Part shown: positions 34,954 through 46,277 of the stretch, piece by piece
Position numbering within the stretch: position 1 is the stretch's first letter
Layout of the letters: every line of letters starts with the position of its first letter
Assembly: GCA_030272585.1 (NCBI GenBank)
Contig: BSYQ01000011.1
Location: 1,302,001-1,366,000, forward strand
Length of the DNA stretch: 64,000 bases
Reading direction: 5' to 3'
DNA from: Bryopsis sp. KO-2023
Taxonomy: Eukaryota; Chlorophyta; Ulvophyceae; Bryopsidales; Bryopsidaceae
Notes under the pieces: generated by a model
Databases searched by the model: none
What the model saw: only the letters and a program-made list of their open reading frames with translations
What the model was told of the DNA's origin: nothing
Translations under genes and position numbers: made by a program

Positions 34954-35529
34954 CTAGAAAATCGTTCCCCCATCCGTATCTTGATTCTCCACCCTGTCGG
35001 GCACGGAGCCCTTCAGGAAGCAAGCCCCCGTCGATCGCACCCTCGTCCAGGAAAAGCACACAGGTTCATTTTCGCACATGCGACAGCACTCCTGAGCATT
35101 TCTAGTTTGCACAGCCGCGTTCACGTCCAAATCCCCACCCATGAAATCGACCTCTCCTTCCACGATGCACCGATCGTCCAGCGGAGGGTCGACCATGGCT
35201 TCCACACCTCCTAGAACCCCCGTGTCGAAGTTTTCGTTTCTCCGAATCTCCACGACGAACGGCTTGAACGCACAACCGCCCGTGCTACGTTCCCGAGTCC
35301 AACTTTTGCATCTATCCTCCTCCATGCAGAGTTTGCAGCATTCTTCGGGCGTCGATGTGATCAATTTGCTGGGGTCGTTGTACGTGTGCCCTTCCCTGAT
35401 CATCCCAAACTCGACTTTATACTTTTCAAGCAATTTGCGCTCCGACGCTGAACAACTCCGCAGGTTTATTGCGGTGCACACGAAAAGCAGCGTGATTTCC
35501 CAAACAGCCCTTGCACCCATTCGATTCAC
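34954..35529 (-). CDS. Secreted protein with two PAN/apple domains, paralogue 2
   Basis: Single exon, 191 aa. The N-terminus MNRMGARAVWEITLLFVCTA has a hydrophobic stretch ending near residue 28 and is probably a signal peptide. Two PAN-like modules follow: the first with YNDPSKLITSTPEECCKLC and SWTRERSTGGCAF, the second with AQECCRMC and SWTRVRSTGACFLKGSVP. It ends TDGGTIF, the same as the paralogue at 18535-19125. Shared blocks run the length of both proteins (NDPSKL, TPEECC/SPEECC, DDRCIVE, ECCRMCE), so they arose by duplication of the whole gene. The two copies are 16 kb apart on the same strand with LIN9 and ATG16 between. Probable role: extracellular binding. Confidence 0.85.
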   Translation of the reverse strand: MNRMGARAVWEITLLFVCTAINLRSCSASERKLLEKYKVEFGMIREGHTYNDPSKLITSTPEECCKLCMEEDRCKSWTRERSTGGCAFKPFVVEIRRNENFDTGVLGGVEAMVDPPLDDRCIVEGEVDFMGGDLDVNAAVQTRNAQECCRMCENEPVCFSWTRVRSTGACFLKGSVPDRVENQDTDGGTIF

Positions 35530-37239
35530 GCTTTGCGTGTGGGTTCCCTTTGCAATGTGGTGGGGGGCTGACAGTGGAGGTGTTCTGGGCGTCGAACGAA
35601 TGGTTTATTCGGGTTGCAGCGTAAACTGAATTTGACGATTGAGAAAACGTCATAGATGATATGATACCTCAGTGCTATAACGAGATTGCCTCGGAGACAA
35701 GACGTTGACCGCCATCGAAATCCCACGTGGGCTCGCGGCCTTTGAGGTGTTCGTTCCAGTCAAAAAAATGGAATTTTGGCGGCTGGGCTCCTCATTTTCT
35801 TTTCTTGGGGTTTTTTTCCATCTCATTGTGTAAAAAAAAGAACCCATTTTTCCCACCACAATGCACAGCATCATCCAACTGGGAATTGGAGACTGTACCT
35901 GAGCAAAGCGACCAACAGCAACAGGAGCTCATCATCTGTGAAGTTTTGATGTATTTCACATCATCTTATGGGAAAAAAAGCAGCTAGGCCATTCATTCTA
36001 TCCTCAATCTTGACTGTTCCTGCAAAGGGGCGTGTGTTTGTGTGATCGAGCCCTCAGCAGGAATTAGACGGTTTACATTTCAGGACAGGAAATGTATGTC
36101 TTGTTTCGAAAAAAGAGCCTAGTAGTAGGGGATGCTTCCGATCTGTCTGCTTCCCCCTGCCCCCTCCTGTTCATCTTGAGCTAGGGAATATAAGATTCGT
36201 ACAAAAAAGCAGCACATTGAGATAGACAGTCTTAAGGTTTTCTGGAAGTTCTGTTTGATTTTGCAGGCATTGGCACAATCGCAAAGAACAACTTCCAACA
36301 AGGGTGATGGCGTCTTTTTGCCTTGTGTGGAAAAAAAACAGGAAAACGAAGTCAGGGGAGTTTTATTCTCTGGTTTTTTTTGCATTTTCTAGGCCGACAA
36401 ATGATGTTCCAGAATGGCAAATTGAGCTGTACAAAAAACAAAAAAACAAAAAAATGCAGCATCGATGTACAGAGACAGTGTGAATGGCACCAGCCAGATA
36501 ACAATGTTTTCCTTACAAGAAATGTCCCTTCATGAACTTTACAGGAACTTTCCCACAAAATAACACCCTCTATAAACTCTCCTTCCAGGGAATTTTCTTG
36601 CCAAAAAACCCAACACTTTTATCAAAGTAAGTTCTGTCTTGAAAAATATCCCATAACAAGGTCCATCCAAGAAATTCCCTCTACATCAAATTTCTCCATA
36701 GAGTTCAGACAGAGCAGAAATCACGCCCAACTTTATTTGTTTAACATAACCTAAGTATAATTCACGTATAAAGATAATAACTCAAATTCCAGCCTCAAAC
36801 AGAAAAACATAACCACTCCTTACTAACAAAAATTATGAGGTGCGAAACATCAAACACCCAACACTGCCGCTGTTACTCAACGTGCAATGAATTCCTTCAT
36901 CTCAAAAATAATCACGACTCTAGCCACCTTGATGATGGAAAAGTCTAATTTATAACTGTAGCTTTTCAGGTTTTTTGCAACTTGACTCCGATCAAGAAAA
37001 AAACCAATTGTTACCCTAACTGTCAAAGCAAATACTGAAATCCTTCTCATCGATCACATATCTTCCCCTTGCCAAAGCTTATTACTAAATTCTCCAGTAC
37101 GATAATGCATGCTAATAACAGACCTCGTGTCAACAAACTCCACCCTCTTTTCAACTCTGGTTTGTTCCAGCGAGCCCTAAATTCGTGTGCTGTACTTATC
37201 ATCATATTTTGCGTCTACTAATAACTGGGTCATGAGAAA
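35530..37239. other. Intergenic, no gene seen
   Basis: About 1.7 kb of AT-rich sequence with short frames only. I found no domain, repeat family or terminal repeats. Confidence 0.45.
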
Positions 37240-40200
37240 TCACATATCACCTAAATGACCACCACCATCATCATTTCCACTGCCATCATCGCTTCCGCCA
37301 TCGTCATTACCACCATCGTCATTTCCACCATCATCATCGCTTCCACCATCGTCATTTCCACCGTCATCATCGCTTCCGCCATCATCATTGCCACCATCGT
37401 CATTACCACCATCATCATCGCTTCCACCATCGTCATTTCCACCATCATCATCGCTTCCGCCATCGTCATTACCACCGTCATCATCGCTTCCGCCATCATC
37501 ATTGCCACCATCGTCATTACCACCATCATCATCGCTTCCACCATCATCATTTCCACCATCATCATCGCTTCCGCCATCGTCATTACCACCGTCATCATCG
37601 CTTCCACCGTCATCGCTTCCGCCATCATCATTGCCACCATCGTCATTACCACCATCATCATCGCTTCCACCATCATCATTTCCACCATCATCATCGCTTC
37701 CGCCATCGTCATTACCACCGTCATCATCGCTTCCACCATCATCATTTCCACCGTCATCATCGCTTCCACCATCGTCATTACCACCATCATCATCGCTTCC
37801 ACCATCGTCATTACCACCGTCATCATCACTTCCGCCATCATCATTACCACCGTCATCATCGCTTCCACCATCATCATTTCCACCGTCATCATCGCTTCCA
37901 CCGTCATCATCGCTTCCACCGTCGTCATCACCTTCCATTGCCCCTATGCACTTGATACTGTTGCTGCAGTTGGTCGGATTTGAAGCATCGGTACAGTAAC
38001 AACAGGTTCCGCCCTGTCCATCGGCACCATTTCCCAAGACCATACCACCATTGTTCACTGCTCTGTTACACTTTTGTTTCTTTTGCATCCCGCTGCAGAC
38101 CGAAGCGCAAGCTGCAGCAACAAGACAAAAGCAATACAATTTTAATTCTCTTATATATTTGTACCCCCACCCTTGAAAATATATGCATTGCATTGAATCA
38201 TCTTCCACTAGCATTTTTGTAACCACAAACGAGCTCCATGCCCGTACAAGCTTTATATGATGAGCAAATGTTCCTGGAACAATACAAGTGATGGCACCAA
38301 CAGTTACAGGACCCACTTAGATTTGGTGGTGGAGGAGTAGCAGGTGGTGGAGCAGGAGTTGCGGGTGGCGGAGCCGGGGTAGCAGGTGGCGGAGCTGGAG
38401 TCTTTGGTGGTGGAGCCGGGGTAGCAGGTGGCGGAGCAGGAGTAGATGGTGGAGGAGCAGGAGTCTTTGGTGGTGGAGCCGGGGTGGCGGGTGGCAGAGC
38501 TGGAGTCTCTGGTGGCGGGGCCGGGGTAGCAGGTGGAGGAGCTGGAGTCTTTGGTGGGGGTGCCGGAGTTGATGGTGGAGGAGCAGGAGTCTTTGGTGGT
38601 GGAGCCGGGGTGGCGGGTGGCGGAGCAGGAGTCTCTGGTGGCGGGGCCGGGGTAGCAGGTGGAGGAGCTGGAGTCTTTGGTGGGGGTGCCGGAGTTGATG
38701 GTGGTGGAGCCGGGGTAGATGGTGGAGGTGCCGGAGTCTTTGGTGGCGGAGCAGGAGTCTTTGGTGGCGGAGCCGGGGTGGCAGGTGGCGGAGCAGGAGT
38801 AGCAGGTGGCGGGGCTGGAGTCTTTGGTGGCGGAGCCGGGGTAGATGGTGGTGGGGCAGGAGTAGATGGTGGCGGAGCCGGGGTGGCGGGTGGCGGAGCA
38901 GGAGTAGATGGTGGCGGGGCCGGGGTAGCAGGTGGAGGAGCTGGAGTCTTTGGTGGGGGTGCCGGAGTTGATGGTGGTGGAGCCGGGGTAGATGGTGGAG
39001 GTGCCGGAGTCTTTGGTGGCGGAGCAGGAGTCTTTGGTGGCGGAGCCGGGGTGGCAGGTGGCGGAGCAGGAGTAGCAGGTGGCGGGGCTGGAGTCTTTGG
39101 TGGCGGAGCCAGGGTAGATGGTGGTGGGGCAGGAGTAGATGGTGGCGGAGCTGGAGTCTTTGGTGGCGGAGCCGGGGTGGCGGGTGGCGGAGCAGGAGTA
39201 GATGGTGGAGGAGCCGGGGTAGATGGTGGAGGTGCCGGAGTCTTTGGTGGCGGAGCAGGAGTAGATGGTGGTGGAGCAGGAGTCTTTGGTGGTGGAGCCG
39301 GGGTGGATGGTGGGGGTGCCGGAGTCTTTGGTGGTGGAGCCGGGGTAGATGGTGGAGGTGCCGGAGTCTTTGGTGGCGGAGCCGGGGTGGCAGGTGGCGG
39401 AGCTGGAGTCTTTGGTGGCGGAGCCGGGGTAGATGGTGGAGGTGCCGGAGTCTTTGGTGGCGGAGCAGGAGTAGATGGTGGTGGAGCCGGGGTGGCGGGT
39501 GGCGGAGCAGGAGTCTCTGGTGGCGGGGCCGGGGTAGCAGGTGGAGGAGCTGGAGTCTTTGGTGGGGGTGCCGGAGTAGATGGTGGCGGAGCTGGAGTCT
39601 TTGGTGGCGGAGCCGGAGTCTTTGGTGGCGGAGCCGGGGTGGCAGGTGGCGGAGCTGGAGTCTTTGGTGGCGGAGCCGGGGTAGATGGTGGAGGTGCCTG
39701 AGTCTTTGGTGGCGGAGCAGGAGTAGATGGTGGTGGAGCCGGGGTGGCAGGTGGCGGAGCTGGAGTCTTTGGTGGCGGAGCCGGGGTAGCAGGTGGAGGA
39801 GCTGGAGTCTTTGGTGGGGGTGCCGGAGTAGATGGTGGCGGAGCTGGAGTCTTTGGTGGCGGAGCCGGGGTCTTTGGTGGCGGAGCTGGAGTCTCTGGGG
39901 GGGGTGCTGGAGTAGATGGTGGCGGAGCCGGGGTAACAGGTGGAGGTGCCGGAGTCTTTGGTGGTGGAGCCGGAGTCTTTGGTGGGGGTGCCTGAGTAGA
40001 TGGTGGCGGAGCAGGAGTAGATGGTGGTGGAGCTAGGGTAGCGGGTGGAGGAGAGGGCTCAGGACTCGATGGTGGTGGCGACGGCTTGTGACTGGGTGGT
40101 GGTGGAGGATTGGAGCTTGATGGTGGGGATCTGGGTAATCTTCTTCTCTTCGGGAATGGAGGCCTTTTGCCGAAGGGAGGCCTTTTGCCGAAGGGAGGCC

Positions 40201-41546
40201 TTTTGCCGAAGGGGGGCCTGTCCCGGATCGGAGGCCTGTTCTGGAAAGGAGGCCTGTTTGGCTTGGGATGTGGAGGTCCTGTTCACAAGTGTGCCCAATA
40301 TTTGGTTATTGCTGCTAAAAGTCAGGGTAATGTACATGTGGTAATCGGTTGATGTTTATATTTCTATAAGAGCTCGCTCTACAATATTCAATATTGGCAG
40401 CATCATGCTCATAAATGATCTACAAATCCCTCTTGTATCAATGATACCAAGTTTACACAAGCGCAAAGGAGCATATGTGGTGCAAGAGTGAGAGGACAAA
40501 ATGCTGCTTCTAGACAAAGTTAAAATGAGCAGTTTTCAGGTGCAATATTATCGAAAGAGTTTACCTGTGAACCCATCACCGAGTGAACCTGGCAGACAAA
40601 CAACAAAAAAAGTCAATTCAGTAAAACGTTGAACCGTCATCCTCAACTTAGAAGGTTGAGGCCGTACTCCCTAGACGATTAGTCTAAGGCTGTGTGATTA
40701 GATAGAAGCAAGTGACATCATTGCACAATGAGAATTACGTGAGCAGGATATATGAAAACTACCACTGACTGACCTCTTGGACGCAAATTGAATGGCTTGT
40801 GAACTGGTGCCGGTGTTGGCACAGGGTGAGGCACAGGCACAGGGTGAGGAACAGGCACAGGGTGCGGGACAGGTACTGGCACATGTACTGGAACATAGCT
40901 TGGGGCTGTTGGAGCAAAACCAGGAAAGAATCAAATATCCTGTCAAGCGGTTTCAGGAATCAACATCGTTCGGGAGTTCTGAACATGGTAACCGTGATTT
41001 CGATCTGGGTATATTCGCCAGCGAAATAGGGTACCAGCTCAAAACTTGCGTATTGTTTCCAAGCATCAACTGTCTCGATAAAACGACGTTCTCACAAGAA
41101 AACAGTCAGCGCAACACAGTTCTCACACGACACGGTTAGTACTGGCTCCCCGCGACGTGAGTCAAAAAATATCTCACGTCGCGGCGCCGTGGAAGTGTTT
41201 TAGAGCTCCAGCAGGATAAAAAGTCGGATCGAAGCCCACAGCAAGTGTTTGATCAATACCATTTGTCACTTACTCGGATTCCCATAGTGTGCGGTAGGTC
41301 CTGCATGTGGGTGCGTGCTGGGTGTAGGCTTCCAGGGATAACTCGAAGAGGAGAGACTTCTTCCACCTCTATCCGGCTCGACTTCGAGATACTCGGCCCT
41401 CACTGGGACAGGAAAACAATAGATGTGAGGATATTGTTACGGGAGATCAGTCGACGTCACACAACTGGCATCAGCGCCGCAGCGATACCTGTTGCCAAGA
41501 GAAGCACCACCGCAAGGGCGGATGCGATAAACCCAGAAGCCCACAT
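37240..41546 (-). CDS. Large secreted proline-rich protein with Cys domain and acidic repeat tail
   Basis: Model on the minus strand: 41489-41546, 41274-41402, 40774-40905, 40565-40588, 38248-40278, 37240-38111; 1081 aa. All five introns are phase 1 with GT-AG ends. Exon 1 plus the first codons of exon 2 give a classic signal peptide (MWASGFIASALAVVLLLAT, cleavage after VRA). Next come a Pro-rich region (YPWKPTPS), a VPVPHP repeat, an eight-codon mini-exon and RPPFGK repeats. About 80 heptads PAPPPxT follow (x = S, K, A; rarely V or E). Then a Cys-rich module begins GSCNCWCHHLYC and continues with CASVC, CCYC, and ends at KCIGAMEG. The tail is about 20 acidic 11-mers of GGSDDDGGNDD type. It resembles extensin-like cell-wall or matrix glycoproteins in its Pro repeats; the Cys module and acidic tail are not ones I recognise. 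The plus-strand Gly-rich frame here lacks a signal peptide and has stops. The donor at 38247 (GTACGG) is the least certain junction. Confidence 0.72.
37265..37935 (-). repeat. 33-bp minisatellite encoding acidic 11-mers
   Basis: About 20 units that in minus-strand sense encode GGSDDDGGNDD with occasional short variants. The other strand reads as Ile/Thr/Ala-rich artefacts. The repeat is strongly biased to Asp and Gly, compatible with calcium binding. Confidence 0.85.
38330..40045 (-). repeat. 21-bp minisatellite encoding PAPPPxT heptads
   Basis: About 80 tandem 21-bp units, in minus-strand sense PAPPPxT. A higher-order pattern is visible: a block of 13 units starting at 38651 recurs 273 bp later at 38924 with near-identical order of variable residues. 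This indicates amplification by unequal exchange. Confidence 0.85.
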
Positions 41547-42400
41547 TGCAGCTAACGCAACCCAGACCTCCGTCAAAGTTTGCCGACACAGGTATTGGAG
41601 CCTCTTTATGTCCCGAGCGGCGAGGGTTTTCGTGCACGGTCGGTCATGGGAACTGCGAAAACGTACAGTTTCGCACGATATTTTCTTGCGTGATCTCTGG
41701 CACTACAGGATTTGTCAAGAGTTGGGCTGGACGACTCAATCGTCCAGTTTTCCAACGCGGCTTGTGCTTGGAGTTGGGGAGATGCGAATCGTAGTCTGCA
41801 ATGGATGTCCCAAAGAGATTGCAAGGGCTTGCTGTTTTGGGAATTGTTGTGGAATTGTCTGGTCCTTGTGCAATGAACTCGTTTTGAGCATAAAGGTTGA
41901 CTCTTCCTTGTAACGATATTCCATTTCGCTGGGTATGTGAAATGTTCGTGTCCACCAGACGAGGTTCAGTCCACCACCATGCTCGTTGTTTCAGATGACC
42001 ATTTTTAAAGTGTTGTATGTGGCTTGTTCGAAAAGTACCCAGTGTGTGTGTGTGTGTGTAATTCCGATTAAAATATAAAGTACCCCAATCACATTCACAA
42101 GGTAGAAATCCCGTGTCCACAACTAGGTGATGTCAGAAAATCCCCTCTTTCGAATGATATATCCGGACTAGCAAAATGAAAACGTAAATCCCGACCTCGC
42201 CTATATGCTCCCTCGCATGGCAAATTCAGCAAAAAATAAAAAGGAATGAAGAAAATATACTGAGACCCAAATTCAAATCCATGTACTGTCCAAGAAGACA
42301 GTGAAAAATCCAACCTCGTCCAGTCGAACCCTCCCACGATAACGAAAAAGAAAAAGACATGAAAATATATAGAAAAGAAAATTGAAAAGAAAAATAACCC
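41547..42400. other. Intergenic upstream of the proline-rich gene
   Basis: Expected promoter of the minus-strand proline-rich gene. Contains a (GT)n microsatellite at 42041-42058. No gene seen. Confidence 0.4.
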
Positions 42401-42438
42401 AAGCCCCAGAAAAAGCTACTGTTCCAACACAGTAAAAA

Positions 42439-43014
42439 TTAATTTCCCCCAACTGCCAAAGCTAAAAAAGAGCCCAGTAGTTCCCGTCCCCGCAGTGAAT
42501 TTGTTAAGAAATCCCAATCCCAGTGTTCCGACTCCTTAAGACTTTCTGAAAGTGAAAGCCGATGTGCCCTAAAAGCCGGGCACTCCATAAGTAAATGCCA
42601 TCTAGATCCAATCACTCCCTCCTCACAATGTTCACACATCGCATTATCATTTATCCCTATTCTGTGAAGATATTCGTTAGTTGGGAAATGACCACTAAGA
42701 AATCGAAGAGCACAAACAGTAGCCCAATTTGAAAGAGCCCTTGCCCACTGTAGATTAAACAAGAAAGAGGGAGTTTCCCCATTCACCAAGAGAAGCCCTG
42801 GATCTACTTGGGCAGACTGAGTGTCCCGGTCTCTGTAGTGTTTCCAGACCAGTCCCTTAATCAATGCAAGATTTGCTGGAAAATCCCATTTAGCCAACAG
42901 TTCGCTTCCTTGTGCGGGAAAAGTACCCAGTGGAAACGGAAAAGAAAACGCAGTCCACAGGCTCAAAAAAATCAAACAAAAAATCATGAATGGTTGCATG
43001 ACTTGAGAAGCCAA
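42439..43014 (-). mobile_element. LINE (non-LTR retrotransposon) 3' fragment
   Basis: A 191-codon open frame whose middle matches the zinc-binding segment that closes ORF2 of many LINEs: a LSGHFPTNEYLHRIG helix, then CEHCEEG, then HLLMECP. The family pattern is [L/F]xxGHxxxNxYLxRxG ... CxxC ... H-L-L-x-E-C-P. The reverse-transcriptase core that should precede it is missing, so this is a 5'-truncated copy, the usual outcome for LINEs. I could not locate a clean 3' tail or target duplication, so the ends are approximate. Confidence 0.7.
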
Positions 43015-43682
43015 GGTGGGAAAAACCGAGGAAAAATCACCGAGATGCCTGAGCCAAGTTTCAAATTTTATATTTTTTTACGTTTCAAAATGTAAAGAAG
43101 TTGTGATTATACTGTAAAAATTTTGAGTATAGTATACTCACAGGTGTGGGATGACACCTTGTGAATGAGCAATTTCCCACATTCAAATCGCTGTGCACCT
43201 TAGAAACAAAACTGTGGCTGAAAAGCAAGAGAGCACGAGAGCATGCACGTTCATCTGATATCAATGAAAAACCTGAGGAGTCGTTCTATTCGCAGAAACT
43301 GGTCGAATTATGATTCTCAAGTTGGCATCCGTTACATTGGCCTAGGCCTGACAGGCCTGTTAAGTCTTTCTGGACTGGCGGCGGCCGAAGTCCCTCTCGA
43401 AAATACCACACACGATTCCACACACGCCACCACCTCCCACGCACGAAAGGAAGACAGCTCTCGCCCCGGTCAGGTCCAAATGCAAGGTGCTTTCATGCCA
43501 CCCACAAACGTGGCTCAAAATATAACAGAAAGAGGGCTTTCCACCGCTTTTCAAGTGGATTCTGCCCCAGTGTTCGCTCCTCCACAGAAGAGGTGAACGA
43601 TGCTCGTGTACGCCCGAAATTATACGTGATCCTCTGGTTGGTGTTCTATTTTGTCGTCGCTCGATAAACGAACCCGCTGGTA
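43015..43682. other. Spacer / 3' side of the Ala/Cys-rich gene
   Basis: A plus-strand frame at 43243-43596 has a hydrophobic stretch (IGLGLTGLLSLSGLAAA), but no second exon fits. I treat it as unsupported; the region probably includes 3' untranslated sequence of the minus-strand gene. Confidence 0.35.
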
Positions 43683-45113
43683 CTAGTAGCAGAAGCACTG
43701 TGGCACCGACGATCCCGCGGGGAAAATGAGCAGATTGTGGTTGAGGTCGAAAGAAGCCCCGCTTCGCAGTCCGTTCTTGGCGCATCTGCACAAAACACAA
43801 GCAACAAATGCAGGTGATCACCAAGACGAACAGGCACGCTCGCCAGTAAACACCACAATATACAATGCGAGCCCTCTCACCCTGGAGCATCCCAGCAGCA
43901 AGAGTACTCTGCCACAGTGGTGCAGACTGGGAGCTGGGAGCCGGCCGTGGTCGAGGAGGAGTCAGAATCAGCAGCGCCGTCGCCGCTTGTCGTTGGCACT
44001 GGGTCGCCCACCTCATTGAGGTTGATGTTGGTGGCGGTGGAGCTTCCCTCCACGTCGACTCCACATTCGGAGTTGGTACCCAATTCGCCTGCGCGCAACA
44101 CATTCGCACGTTGCTTCCAACTCAGGGCCACACAAGAAACGTTTCTTTGTTTAAACAAGATGAACAAGAAACGGCCGAACCTGTGCAGACTTCTGAAGTT
44201 GCGATCGCCAAGGCGTCAGCTATGGCTGTCGTTGCAGATAGCACAAACTCAGAGCGGAAAGCCTCTGCTGTTCCGCTGCCTTCGACGCACGCTCTGGTGC
44301 TACCTTCCGCGGCGGCTTTCGCGAATCCCACCGCTATCGCAGTCAAGTCTCCCATGCACACTGCGCTGGAATCGCCGCCAGCTGCGACTGCAACGGCTCG
44401 AGCGAATGCTTCTGCATAAGCGGTTGCAAAGGAATCTCCACGGGCCACGCTGAAGCCGCATCCAAAGCCCTGACCATCACAGGAGACCTACACGAGCAAA
44501 GCAGGGGGTCAATGCACGAAAAAGTTGGGAGAAAAAACTGACAGTAAACCTCATAGATAGGTTTCACCGACCTTTGCCAGCGCCTCAAAATAAACAGACG
44601 CCACGGCAGTCGCGGCGGCCGTTGCTGCAGCTTGCGCTGACACGGGACTGCACAGATCATTTGTCAAGATCTCCTTGACTTCGCTCTCCAGCTTGGATTC
44701 GGCAAATGCGAGAGACTAGGGATCGACACAGCAAAAGCCACTGAGTTCCTTGCGTTTTCTGTACAAGTTGGGAACAGCATGAAATGCTCACAAGCGACGA
44801 TGCCGATAGTGAGGAGAAGAGCTCTTACATTGCAGCTCGCTCCCGCCCAGCCCTTGCACGAGCCCGACTTCACCACGAGACTCACCGAACCAAACACTTG
44901 GCAAGAAGTGGTTGAGGTTTGATAGAGGCGTCGACCTGAGCAAAGACATGCGAATCTAAGGCGGCACATCTCAAACACAGCAGACGACAACGACAACGAC
45001 AACGTCCGCCCACATCGTGCAAAAAAAGAACACTTGTGCTGCACACCCGCCAAAGCTTGTGGCGGCGCCACGAGTGCGAGGAATGCCAAGATGATTGCAG
45101 CTTTCATCGTCAT
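43683..45113 (-). CDS. Secreted Ala-rich, Cys-containing protein, unknown family
   Basis: Model on the minus strand: 45047-45113, 44829-44935, 44572-44715, 44181-44487, 43881-44088, 43683-43785; 311 aa. Introns all have GT-AG ends and phases 1, 0, 0, 1, 2 agree. Exon 1 is a signal peptide (MTMKAAIILAFLALVAPPQA, cleavage after ALA). The mature chain has many Cys and long stretches in which every second or third residue is Ala (for example SAQAAATAAATAVASVYFEA, then ATAYAEAFARAVAVAAGG and TAIAVGFAKAAAEGST). These are spaced by single Cys residues, as if Ala-rich helices or strands were bracketed by disulphides. A Ser/Thr/Asp-rich linker and a C-terminal Cys cluster (YSCCWDAPGC ... QCFCY) close the protein. 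I do not recognise the family. A cell-wall or matrix role is inference from secretion and composition. The first intron is the least secure junction. Confidence 0.65.
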
Positions 45114-46277
45114 TGTGAAGAAAAAGTCGAAACAAAAAAGTCGGTTGAGAGTAGAGAGAACGCACGCACAGAGCACAGAGAAAACACACCAGTCGTTGCT
45201 TTGCGATCCCCGGAACAGAGCCGGGTTTTATGCTGTGCGCAGCAGGCCAGTTACAACTTTTTCTGTCCAACGTGCATAACTTTAAACCACTGCTGTTGGA
45301 ATGGCGTTGTACGTTTTTGTACCTTTACAAAAATCCGTAGCTGAAAACGTATTGCTGCGGAGCTTTTTCAAGCACGGAAAACAAAAATGCCTTGTACTAT
45401 TCAGAATACTTCAACAGCGTATGAATGTCTCGAATGACGTAGGGGTGTTCAGAATCTACAAGCAAGCAAGCGGATATTCTGACAAGCAGAATCTACACAC
45501 CACACTGCCATGTGGTGGTTCAGGAATATGCTCAATATATGTATATATAATATTATTTTGAGATTAGGTTATATTAAGATTCAAGGGACAAGGAGGAGGT
45601 CCTCGTCTCGACAATGTTGCAAACATATTTGCAAGTTTTGAGGGAAACTTTGAAGTGAACTGCGCTGCTTAGCATATTCAGGATCTGGTTGACATGAGTG
45701 ACATTCTTTTCTTCAGTTTTTTTTGTAGATGCAGGCAGGATGCATTGGAATCGAATAATCGAATGGGATCAGTCTGTCATGCAATATACTCTCACATGTG
45801 CACAGGCACTGTAACAAGTCCATTTGAAAAACCACCTCAATTACACACAAACTACTTTCATGTGACAACCAAATCTCCATCTCCTTCTCATCTCCTCAAC
45901 ACTGCATCATTGCCCCCATAAAACTGCCCCCAAAACCTGACTCTTTTTTTTTCTTCAAGCAGCTTTTTCAAAAAAAGTTTCCAGCTGCTGCCAGGTGAAC
46001 CAAATTAGTCACCTTTTTTCAAAACTTCCAGACCTTTGTTACTGCAAGACCTAATACAATGTCTCCCAAAACATACCCATTAGTGATCGAAGAAAGCAAC
46101 ACCCAGAACAAACCATCCAATGTTCCAGGATCGATCGATCACGTGGATGAAGCAGTCATCCACTACAGCATCAAAATTCAAGCAAAAAAAAACAGACTGA
46201 CTGCCAAAACTGTACAAACAACACAAACACATAGAAAGGGGGCAGATTTCATCACTCAAATTTTGAGAGCCTCAGGC
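45114..46277. other. Intergenic, no gene seen
   Basis: Promoter side of the Ala/Cys-rich gene, then AT-rich DNA. A plus-strand frame at 46059-46457 has no recognisable features. Confidence 0.4.

Noticed and set aside
37255-37999. Plus-strand Ile/Thr/Ser/Pro repeat frames across the 33-bp repeats
   Set aside because: Shadows of the minus-strand Asp/Gly repeats; no flanking coding features.
38484-39995. Long plus-strand Gly-rich frames (AGVxGGG repeats) as a glycine-rich cell-wall protein
   Set aside because: The minus strand continues past the repeats into sensible Pro-rich and Cys-rich exons with splice sites and a signal peptide. The plus frames are interrupted by stops, lack a signal peptide and have no matching flanking exons.
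41644-42120. Minus-strand 158-codon frame
   Set aside because: No domain, overlaps the upstream region of the proline-rich gene and contains a microsatellite-coded THTHT run.
43243-43596. Plus-strand secreted protein with hydrophobic N-terminus
   Set aside because: Only one candidate exon, no matching partner, and it overlaps the 3' side of a better-supported minus-strand gene.
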